A DNA stretch of 64,000 nucleotides from Dermacentor variabilis (taxonomy: Eukaryota; Arthropoda; Arachnida; Ixodida; Ixodidae): contig NC_134574.1 in NCBI RefSeq assembly GCF_050947875.1, positions 153,910,051-153,974,050 of the forward strand. Direction: 5' to 3'. Shown here in pieces: positions 56,146 through 64,000 of this stretch. A program made the position numbers and the translations under genes. A model generated the notes under the pieces. The model was not told where the DNA came from. It was given only the letters and a program-made list of their open reading frames with translations, and searched no databases. The number at the start of each line of letters is the position of its first letter. Position 1 is the first letter of the stretch.

Positions 56146-56329
56146 CTTTGTCTTGTATTTTGTTTGTTTTTGTATGTTTTGTTCTCTCTTTCGTTAAATT
56201 TTTTTTTCTCGTCGAATAAGTGGCACTTCAAAAGAATAGGTGAACGTTTCAGCACCCAATTCTTGGCCAATCCCCCAGTGTGGGTATGAGCCATAACATG
56301 AGGCCATCATCATCATCATCATCGGGTAA

Positions 56330-57200
56330 ACAACAGCGAATCACCCAAAGCAGCATGCAGTAAGAGAGCTGTATCTCCTGCGGGGTGTCCGGTAACGTGT
56401 CGCATACACCACGCAGGTAGGTGACATACGGAATCCTCAGAACCCGCAGCTACGCACGCGGGAGCTCGAGGAAATGGCGGGCCGACTGGGGCGTGCGCAG
56501 AACGCCCGAAATGCAGATGAGAACGCTCGAACCGGCCGCGCAACAGGCTTTTGCCGCGCATTGCCTCTCAAGGCCTCGTGGCACGGACTCGGACTACGTA
56601 CCGCCGCTATACTGCTTTATACAACGTCCTGCGTCATGGGCGTGGTGCTGCAACTTCAGCAGCACAGGGCGGTGGCAAACCATGGCCGAAGTGAGACAGC
56701 ATTCCGTTCCCTTGAGCACAGGTATGGACAGTGCATAACGCGCGCATGCGCAGGACCACTCTGTTTGAGCTGCACCTCCGTGTAAGTACAGCAGCATCAC
56801 AATGCGCATGCCACTCTAAAGTAAGCTGGAACTGTGACACGCGCGCACTTTTCTCAACGCTGTGTGTAAGGCACAACAAGCCATGTGACGCCTCAACTAA
56901 CTCTTTGCACATAGGGACCGAGTGCCAGTGTACCTCAGTGATGTGGAAAGTTGAGCTAGTTGGTAATTAATGATGATACCTTGCTAGTGAAGCAGCGCAC
57001 TGACACGGTGAAGACACGCAGCGAGTGTCGTCTGTTCTTAACGTGTCAGTGTACCTTTCTTGTGACGACACATTTTAGTCGATTGCATCATCCACGTTGC
57101 ATTTTGCATCTCTACACCACAGTGGAAGTATAGACAGGTGTCTCGATCAACAACGCCCGGGAATCGGTTTCTTCCCTGTTCGTAGGGGAGGGGGGGGGGA
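56330..57200. other. Unassigned tract with a foldback-like hairpin
   Basis: Near 56990-57053, GAAGCAGCGCACTGACACG and CGTGTCAGTG form a stem and resemble the end of the foldback at 36757. Nothing else recognised. Confidence 0.4.
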
Positions 57201-57214
57201 TAAATGGATAGGGG

Positions 57215-57425
57215 TTAATGTCCCTAACAACACCACCGCAGGACACGATGAAATCTCAATACAGCTAATTAAAAACATCGGTCCAAAAAGCAAGTACCCG
57301 GCATGCTGACTAATGTCATTGGGCAAGTGATTAAAACGAAGCAAATTTCGGTTGGATGGCGTGAACGCAAGATGAACATCATCATCAAAGTGGACCGAAG
57401 CATCAACTGGTCAGCAGTGCATATA
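57215..57425 (+). pseudogene. RTE-like LINE fragment upstream of RT motif A
   Basis: Translation gives NNTTAGHDEISIQLIKNIG followed by LTNVIGQVIKTKQISVGWRE, the block that precedes RT motif A in RTE-type proteins. It has an internal stop at about 57309 and loses similarity after 57390. The copy is an isolated, eroded fragment. Confidence 0.65.
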
Positions 57426-57599
57426 AGCAAGAGACGTTTGGAGTATTGATAAAAAAATAAAAAAAAAACCAGGGAAGAGATTGATACGACCGGATTCGTT
57501 ACAGGCATAGGTAGCGGTACAAGGTAGATACAGAAGCTTTGAGGAAGAGAAAAAAAAAAGTAAGGTGCATACAAAAATGCGAGAATGAAAAACGTGTAT

Positions 57600-57720
57600 A
57601 AAATACCTGATTAACTCAATCAGGCTAGGTGACTCTTTGTCACCACCCCCGTTTCAAAGGGGATGCCATTAAATGGACATCATAATAAAGATCATCATCA
57701 TCACCATCATTATCATCAAA
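57600..57720 (+). mobile_element. LINE 3' end with (ATC)n tail
   Basis: AGGTGACTCTTTGTCACC, CCCCCGTTTCAAAGGGGATG, ATAATAAAG and an imperfect (ATC)n tail at 57692-57717. The CCCGTTTCAAAGGGG core pairs with itself and matches, in inverted orientation, the CCCCTTTGGAACGGGG core at 58107. Confidence 0.55.
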
Positions 57721-57977
57721 GTTTCCCAACGCGGAAGCATGGAACTCTATGGCACGATCGCTACGGACGTGAATAAAAATGTGGAAGAGCTCCGACAAAA
57801 CACATGGATTGTATTCAAAGAAACTCTGTAGTTAATGTTGCTCATCTTGAACAAGAATTGGTCACTTTTCTCGCCAAGATGAAGAGCCACAACTCAATAA
57901 TTCCTGGGCCACGTAATATATTACACTGCGCCTAAATTCATAAAAGGAAAAAAAAAACAGTGAAAGGGCAGACAGAA

Positions 57978-57994
57978 GGGGGGGGGGGGGGGGA
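57978..57994. repeat. Poly-G run
   Basis: About 16 consecutive G. Confidence 0.8.
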
Positions 57995-58079
57995 CAGGCA
58001 GCGTCCGTCTTTCTGTCCGCTATAGTTTGAAAGTGGACAGCGACCGGCATGCAATACAATCGCACCAAAGCTCGGCGCT

Positions 58080-58210
58080 ACGGATGGATGGATAGATGTT
58101 ATGAGCGTCCCCTTTGGAACGGGGCCGTGGGTTGCGCCACCAAGCTCTTGCTATTACACTGCCTAATGTTCTACCTAGGTTAAACAAGAAAATTAAGAAA
58201 AAAAAACACT
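58080..58210 (-). mobile_element. LINE 3' end, inverted relative of 57600-57720
   Basis: GGATGGATGGATAGATG (tail), GTCCCCTTTGGAACGGGGCC, GTGGGTTGCGCCACCAAGCT and CTACCTAGGTTAAACAAGA form a unit I recall as common in ticks. Read on the minus strand the tail is (ATCC)n. Confidence 0.55.
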
Positions 58211-58239
58211 ATGAACTCCCACAACCAAATTTTCTGATC

Positions 58240-59677
58240 CCCTGTTGCGAACTTTGCCGTTCTACGTTCTTAGAAGACAACGCCGCTCGCCACCGCTTCA
58301 GGAAACCACTATATAGTGCTGCACGTTTTTTTTTTCTTGGAAAACAGTAAACGGAATCGCATTCAATCCCCACATCCCGGGATATGACTCAGTATAGTGC
58401 AGACGAAAAGAGGCGGCCCCGTGAACATATTCGCCGAGCTCGCACTGGTATAACCACGGCAATGTTAAGGCGACATTAATGTTAATGCAACGTTAAGGCG
58501 ACATGCGCGGGCGCTTATCAGGAGACACGCCTCCCTCGCTCCCTCTACAGGCGACGACCGTGTACTAACACAGGCTCGGGCAATCATTCATGCATTCGGC
58601 CCCTAAAGAAACAGGGCGGCTCGCATGCTCATATGCAAAACACGTCGCAGCGCGAGGCGGGCTCCACTCAATTCCATCAAGGCGTCGTATACACACAAAC
58701 ACGGCGAATATGTTGTTCGTGCCAGACGACGCAATATCCGTCCGTTCCTGCAGACGCGCTCGTCTGCTCCCCGATGACGTAACGAACCGGAGCCACAGAC
58801 AGCGAGTCGACGACGCGACGTCTGGCGGATATGGAATGACGCCGTTCCTCGGAAATGCTCATCAGACACACCAGATAGGCTGAATCGCCCGCCTGTCTGC
58901 ATCTTGGGGGTTCTTGGGAGAAAGCCATGCGACTTCAACGTAATGCGTCATTACTATTTCGCGATGCGCGGCAGAACTCACTGGGGAAAAACCTCTCGGA
59001 TATTACGCGCACAACGAAGGGCGGTTCCTAGCAAGCTGACTGTTAAGAATAAAACTAACCGCCAAGATTCGCTATGCGAGGCAGCTGCGTATACAGACTT
59101 TGCATGAAGCGAATGTCGTGTACCTGTTTCCGTTTAACGCTGGAAAGAAAACACGTGTGCGCGACTGTACCGTATACTGAAATGGTGGTGAAATGTGGCT
59201 GAAACGCTTCCGCGCCACATTCCTGCGATATCCGCCCATTCCCTCACAGGGAGACGGGGAACGTAAGCGCATGCATCGGGGCGACCAAGCTCAAAATGTT
59301 TCAGTACGTTTGTGTCGATAGTTTGTACGACAACATCCAGCACGTCGGTTCGTTGGAGCACGCCTGGCCCATTAAATCGAGCGGCGCGCACCGCCAGAGA
59401 TCTCGGAGGCCATGGAGCGAACCACGAAAAGTCCACTACGCTACAAGACCAAATCGCAGACGACAACTTGGCTCCACGGGATGCGTGATATATAGAGTAC
59501 CCTGAACCAGTGCTCGCTATTACAACTTTGGGGAACACGCCGCTTTGGGTTGTACTATATGATGCATGATGACCTTGTTGGGAACTATTGCCGCGTTGCG
59601 CAAAAGAAGAGGCAACTGGGGACAAAAAAGGCGCGCCTAACTCCCAGCAGGCGTGGTACGTCAGAGCTGAAACGCTC
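58240..59677. other. Unassigned tract
   Basis: Nothing recognised on either strand. A minus-strand frame at 59134-59625 (163 codons) has no domain motif. Confidence 0.4.
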
Positions 59678-59716
59678 GGCCAGACATACGCAACAGTTGC
59701 GTATGTATGTCTGGCC
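59678..59716. other. Long hairpin GGCCAGACATAC
   Basis: GGCCAGACATACGCAAC is followed by GTTGCGTATGTATGTCTGGCC. The arms pair over 17 bp with a 4-nt asymmetry. Confidence 0.75.
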
Positions 59717-59894
59717 GGTTACTACAGGCAAATGTGCCGCGCATATCGAGACAATCCTAGCCATGCCCGAACGAGACGGGCTGCGTCTTGCTCGCTCTCT
59801 GTCTCATTCTGCGCAACGCTTGCCGACAGAATGATCAGACATGCCTACCACATGTAGCATCGTCAGCACAGTTCCTACGTTATCAACCCTATAA

Positions 59895-60412
59895 CGTCGG
59901 TTCACTCCGTCCAACTCGATTGGCAAGATGCATGTAAAGTGCCGTCGGCTCGGGATGGGTCAGCTCGACTTGCGACTCGAGCGGGTCGTGTCGAGTTGAT
60001 GTAAGCGAAGCTATAGTGTCGCAAGGAGTCCTGATCGCACCCGAAACGTTTAACGTGAACTCAATACAGTTGGTTCACTCCTTTCAACCCGCTTGGCAAG
60101 ATGCACGTAGGGTGCCGTCGGCTCGGGATGAGTCAGCTCGACTTGCGACTCGACCCGCTCGCGTCGAGTTCACGTAAGCAACGCAAGGAGTCCTGATCGC
60201 ACCCGAAACGTTTAACGTGAACCCAATACAGTTGGTCGACTCCGTCCAACCAGCTTGGCAAGATGCATGTAAGGTGCCGTCGGCTCGGGATGAGTCAGCT
60301 CGACTTGCGACTCGACCCGCTCGCGTCGAGTTCACGTAAGCGAAGTTATAGTCTCGCAATGAGTCCTGATCGCACCCGAAACGTTTAACGTGAACCCGAT
60401 AAAGTCGGCTCG
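59895..60412. repeat. Tandem array of three ~165-175-bp units
   Basis: The landmark GCAAGATGCA-GTA--GTGCCG occurs at 59923, 60096 and 60258, giving unit lengths of 173 and 162 bp. Each unit also holds GTCGGCTCGGGATG, CTCGACTTGCGACTCGA, GAGTCCTGATCGCACCCGAA and ACGTTTAACGTGAAC. A degenerate partial unit follows a poly-A run at 60430-60444. The frames carry repeated peptides but nothing domain-like, so this is a minisatellite-type array. Confidence 0.85.
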
Positions 60413-60444
60413 AGTATGCCGGCCGGGCAAAAAAAAAAAAAAAA

Positions 60445-61145
60445 GACAGGTCGTCGGGTTCGTGCAACGGTCGGGCCGACCGAGCGTCGAGACTAGTTCA
60501 GTCAGCCCGCCTGCAAAGGGTTTTGGTCGACTCGTCCCAACCCGCGCTTGGCAAAACGCACATTCGAACGCGATGACTCGACCCCCCTCCCCCCCGCCTC
60601 GTGTCGGGTTGACGAAGCTGCTGCCCTTTCCCGGCAGTGTAAGACCAGGTGAGCACCCGTTGAAGCAGCTCGCGGACAGCTCCAAGCGGAAGCAATAAGT
60701 CCCAAGTGGTGTATTTACAAGGCAAGCCTCACAGCACGGTAGCACGTTATATACTATAGAAGGACACGCGCGCGACGCTTCTCCGGGCGCGGGGCCACCG
60801 GGCACGCGAGCCAAGAGAAGGGCTCCCGGCTTGGCCGGCCGTTTGCCTTGGACAAGGACCGCGGCAGTCGCGCACGGGCGGCGTAAATTACGACGCCCTC
60901 CTCCCTCCCCTTTTCGCGGCTGCGGGCCGCAAAACAAAGCGGGCCTCCGTTGCATCACGAGGGAAGGGAGTGGGGAGGCGCGCAGCGTCCCTGACCATGC
61001 CGACCGATGCGCTGCCCCGGCAACGGCCTCCGCTCAACGCGTGCGTCACACGCCCCCTACCCCACCCCTCTCGGCCTTCGCGAAAGGGTTGGACATCGGC
61101 GCAACAGCGCCGGCTGACCGAAGCATCCGAAGATCGCTCGGGGGA

Positions 61146-61147
<2 letters not shown>
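60445..61147. other. GC-rich unassigned tract
   Basis: Contains the degenerate fourth unit near 60524-60590 and a CpG-dense stretch at 60770-61090 with TATATA near 60749. Possibly an LTR remnant but no ends seen. Confidence 0.3.

Positions 61148-61190
<43 letters not shown>
61148..61190. repeat. (TA)n microsatellite
   Basis: About 21 TA units, abutting the truncated left end of MITE-A copy 2. Confidence 0.95.
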
Positions 61191-61192
<2 letters not shown>

Positions 61193-61195
61193 TCT

Positions 61196-61457
61196 TCAGC
61201 AAAATTACTCTTTCGGGTCGTATTTTGCCACACAACGATAATCGTCATCTGTATTGAGCGCATTTCCTTTCTTTAACGCTGCGAGCCCGGTACTTCCTAG
61301 TCACGAACGGCTAGCGCGTTATCTGCTTGACACAGCATACTCGACAGGAAAGCAGCGAGCGCCGAGTTTTCAAGAGAGGAAACGCAAGCAAGGCAGATGA
61401 CGATTATTGTTTGGGGACAAGATAAGCCCAAAAGGGTGTAAACTTTTTTTTAGAGTG
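61196..61457. mobile_element. MITE-A, copy 2
   Basis: Matches 31379-31708 in the same orientation through GATAATCGTCATCTGTATTG, CGCTGCGAGCCCGGTACTTC, GACACAGCAT, TTTTCAAGAGAGGAAACGC and GGCAGATGACGATTAT. It carries a single right inverted repeat (ends AGAGTG at 61457), so the tandem duplication in copy 1 is copy-specific. The left outermost ~15 bp are lost at the (TA)n. Confidence 0.78.
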
Positions 61458-62125
61458 TGGAGTGCTGGCGGATGCCACTGACCTGGTCACTTTCTCGTTT
61501 TTCCTGCGCCTATTTCGCTCTTTGAAGACCGGCCACGCTTGGCGCAACTGTGCTCGTGCCTTACCGGACACCCGCCTGTACATGAACAGCACGTTTTACA
61601 CGCAATCGAGAAAGCAAGAATGAAACAACGACTCCATTAGTAAGAACTAACTGACTGCTATTGGCGAAAACTAATATCTTGTCACCGACCACGAGACGAC
61701 AAAAAAATCTCGGCGTTTCGGTGTCCGCGGCCGCGCTGTTTCGCTGTCTTAACCGTCGCTTACTGTCCCCTCCCTTACACAATCTTGTCGAAATGATTGA
61801 AACGCGAACAAACAACTGACCACAAAACGACCAAGAATCATGGCACTTCCGACGTGATGTATACTGTTATTCAATCTGACCCGAGTTGACCGGGCTGTAG
61901 CCAGTAACACGTTGGACACAGCCCGTCATTGACAACGCTGTTGTCATACCAACGCCTTTCAGTCGAACCGGCTTCTGAAGACAACGCAGCCTGCCTTATG
62001 CTCAGTGACGCAACGCGCTGCTCGAGTACCGTGCACATGCCGGGCCTAAACACCGCGGGATCATCGCTACGGGCAAGCCTTAGGGTCCTCGTGCGACGAG
62101 AGATCAGCGCATACGGGCCCATATA
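61458..62125. other. Unassigned tract
   Basis: Mixed sequence, nothing recognised. Confidence 0.4.
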
Positions 62126-62576
62126 CAGTCGCGATCAATTTGAAGGTGATCGCTCGAGCGACGACCAAAACTAGGCGCAGCGCCACGTTAAGTCATCACC
62201 GTCGGTCGAGAGGGAAACGTCAGATATCTCCCCTCTCTCTCTTTTGGTGTTCCCTGAAAAGCCGTCACTCCCGTTATCGTTAACGGCATAACCTACGAAT
62301 TTATTTCGATTGCGTTATGAGCTTTTGCACAGAGACGTCATTGTTAGCCAAGACATGCATTAGGAAGCGACGCACACAGATCATTGCCATGAATGGGAAA
62401 CAAACACAAAAATGTGGCGAGTTGGTCTTGGGGGTGATGGTTGCCGGCTGGAAGAGCATAATAGGGGAAGAAGGCAGCGCAATTTTTATCTTCGCAGTTC
62501 CGAAATCGGCCGCTATGTTGCTTGGAAGGCCCGCCGGTCGATGCTCGCACCATCACCTTCAAATTGATCGCGACTG
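62126..62576. mobile_element. Tc1/mariner-type MITE
   Basis: 451 bp with perfect ~25-bp TIRs beginning CAGTCGCGATCAATTTGAAG, then GTGAT. TA lies immediately outside both ends (62124-62125 and 62577-62578). CAGT termini with a TA target duplication are typical of Tc1/mariner. No transposase frame, so it is non-autonomous. Confidence 0.85.
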
Positions 62577-62578
62577 TA

Positions 62579-63149
62579 CGTGCGCGATGTCTGTCCAGCT
62601 ACAACCCACTCGTTTATCAGGCATACACTATGTTTCAACGCGACAGCGTTAAGGGTCCCGTGTCGCAAAAAAAAGCGGTGTCGGCGTCGGACGTCGTTTA
62701 GTGAAAAACAATTCCGAACATTAACCACAGACCCAACCTCAGAAGAATTTCAGTTTGGCCATGTTGGTGTTTACTGTATATCATTGACCGCCCGCGTTGT
62801 TTTTGTGTTCTCTTCCGCTGTGCCCGTCTTTATTTTCGGTCAATCTGATATGCAACCACGCAGGCCCTCCGCGTAGCGCAGAGGCGTTACTGAACTAATT
62901 GAATTCCTTGCGTCATTGCGTCCGAAAAACCGTGAAGTACCATCTATATAGACAACCAACAGACATGACGGCATCGGATCGTAATTTGAGTACACCAGAA
63001 AACATAATTCTGTTACGCGAGAACTTAAACCACGGACCCCCTTTTCCAGCGTTTCTACCATTCATAGAGCGGCGAGGCCCGCTCGGTTCCTTGCAACATC
63101 ATCCAGACGGCGCTCGCCTCCGCGCATGCGCAAGAAAGCTGCTTCTGCC
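62579..63149. other. Unassigned tract
   Basis: No gene or element recognised. Confidence 0.4.
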
Positions 63150-63235
63150 GGGAAGCGTGACAAGCAGTCGGGGATCTTTGAATGCTATCGCGTTCCGCTC
63201 CTAAAGGCGAAGCTTAAGCGTCCTCCAATTTTTTT
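63150..63235 (-). repeat. Dispersed repeat family R3, copy 2
   Basis: The minus strand reads TTGGAGGACGCTTAAGCTTC, GCCTTTAGGAGCGGAACGC and GATAGCATTCAAAGATCCCC, matching 53613-53735 without the internal tandem duplication. Confidence 0.65.
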
Positions 63236-63817
63236 TATGGCCTCAAGCAAACGCGTATGCTCAACTACTTTGGAGTTGGAAAGGATTGCGCCAAGAAGTC
63301 AACGCGGTGACGACGTCTCTCCACTGGTGGCAAAATTCGTGGCCTGCAAAAGAAACCACCGCGAAACGCCCACGTCTGCGTGCGCGTATATACAGGACTG
63401 GTGCTTCTCGTTCCATCACTTGCGGCTATATACTCTGCCCCGGTCCGGGCCTTATTTTATTCCTGCGATGACGCTGGGTCTCCGCCATCTTGTTGTTGTT
63501 GTTGCGCCCTTGACGAACCGGCAGACGGCTGGTCCCAAGTGAAGTGGCGAAATCCGTGGCCCAAAACGGGGCCACGAGGGTATATATATGTCGGCCCATT
63601 TGAGAGCTTTCTGCTTCCCCTAAACGTGCGCTGGGGACTCGGAACCGACGTCGCGACTCTTGACAAATACCCCCGCGGAAGCAGGACCCTATACTGCACC
63701 GAAACTGAGACCGGTGGAACTTGCAGAGCAGCGCGTCTGTCCCGTTCCATCACTTGTCATCCCGTTGCCTGCACAGTTCGTCATATGTCAGCGCATCTGT
63801 CCTATATGCGTTAGCTA
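63236..63817. other. Unassigned tract
   Basis: GCGTCTGTCCCGTTCCATCACTTG and similar short motifs recur around 63406-63420 and 63735-63757. No gene recognised. Confidence 0.4.
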
Positions 63818-64000
63818 AAAATTAAATCCTGGGGTTCTATACGTGCCAAAACCACGACATGATTATGACGCACGCCGTAGTGGGGGGATGGAGGGGGGCG
63901 GGTGGAGAGGGTGGGAGGGGGGAGGTCTCCGGTTTAATTTTGACCACCTGGGGTTCTTTAACGTGCCCCCATGCACAAAACGAGGGTGTTTTTTTTTTCT
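63818..64000 (-). mobile_element. Ruka-like SINE, 3' part, cut by window end
   Basis: Minus strand: AAACACCCTCGTTTTG, GGGGGCACGTTAAAGAACCC, CAGGTGGTCAAAATTAAACC, then a G/C-rich expansion, CCCCACTACGGCGTGCGTCA, CGTGGTTTTGGCACGTATAG and AACCCCAGGATTTAATT. The plus-strand (GGGGGA)n-like stretch at 63881-63927 is inserted in the body. The 5' head, if present, lies beyond the window. Confidence 0.75.

Larger units (their letters stand above)
54745..56326 (+). mobile_element. I-group-like LINE with RNase H, 5'-truncated
   Basis: The insertion holds the end of RT, a full RNase H domain, a C-terminal Cys/His motif, a 3' UTR ending AATCCCCCAGTGTGGGTATG then GAGGCC, and an (ATC)6 tail at 56308-56325. 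RNase H downstream of RT is characteristic of the I group of LINEs. Target duplication not identified. Confidence 0.8.

Noticed and set aside
59895..60412. CRISPR-like array
   Set aside because: Units are ~165-175 bp of near-uniform similarity with no short repeat and unique spacer pattern, and the DNA is eukaryotic.
60332..60958. 208-codon minus-strand frame
   Set aside because: It spans the tandem array end, a poly-A run and CpG-rich sequence in which stops are rare. No motif recognised.

Overview
The window looks like nuclear DNA of a hard tick (Ixodidae, probably a metastriate such as Rhipicephalus, Dermacentor or Hyalomma). That reading rests on tRNA-derived SINEs resembling the tick element Ruka, many non-LTR retrotransposon 3' ends, abundant (GA)n, (CA)n and (TA)n tracts, short TTAGG runs (the arthropod telomere unit) and several dispersed repeats typical of tick genomes. 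I recognise no host protein-coding gene and no rRNA or free-standing tRNA gene. All convincing coding sequence belongs to transposable elements, so this is best read as an intergenic or intronic repeat landscape.

The centrepiece is a structurally complete LTR retrotransposon at 16686-23326. It has two ~680-bp LTRs (TG...CA, TATA box, AATAAA) and a 4-bp target duplication GGAG on both sides. One long frame (17718-21218) runs Gag, zinc knuckle, protease, integrase, GPY/F-like module and the start of reverse transcriptase. RT and RNase H continue through frameshifts to a stop at 22159. Integrase therefore lies before RT, as in Ty1/copia, although the RT, RNase H and integrase are Ty3/gypsy-like. 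This order is known from the Gmr1-like gypsy lineage, described mainly from deuterostomes.

Layout. 1-7.3 kb: three diverged copies of a dispersed repeat, a SINE 3' part, a (GAGT)n/(GATA)n block and the first of six LINE 3' ends joined to (GA)n. 7.3-16.6 kb: a GC-rich island, an eroded LINE C-terminus, (GA)n, a GC-rich terminal-inverted-repeat (TIR) element and another LINE C-terminus. 16.7-23.3 kb: the LTR retrotransposon. 24.6-25.9 kb: a TIR element split by a solo LTR; a second solo LTR lies at 30.4-31.0 kb. 26.6-29.7 kb: a stop-free but methionine-free frame and (TA)n. 29.7-33.5 kb: a full Ruka-like SINE with a 13-bp target duplication and two adjoining MITEs. 33.5-43 kb: long (GT)n and (CA)n tracts, a 128-bp foldback element, a second type of SINE and a duplicated ~450-bp repeat. 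43.4-44.7 kb: an RTE-like LINE with a 10-bp target duplication; a 5'-truncated relative is at 51.2 kb. 45-58 kb: MITEs, more LINE 3' ends and an I-group LINE with RNase H. 58-64 kb: a ~165-175-bp tandem array, a second MITE copy, a Tc1/mariner-type MITE and SINE or repeat fragments.

The elements work as families. Autonomous LINEs leave 5'-truncated copies whose short tandem tails ((TC)n, (TCAC)n, (ATG)n, (ATC)n) seed microsatellites, and SINEs and MITEs use other elements' enzymes. Almost every coding copy here is broken by truncation, stops or frameshifts.
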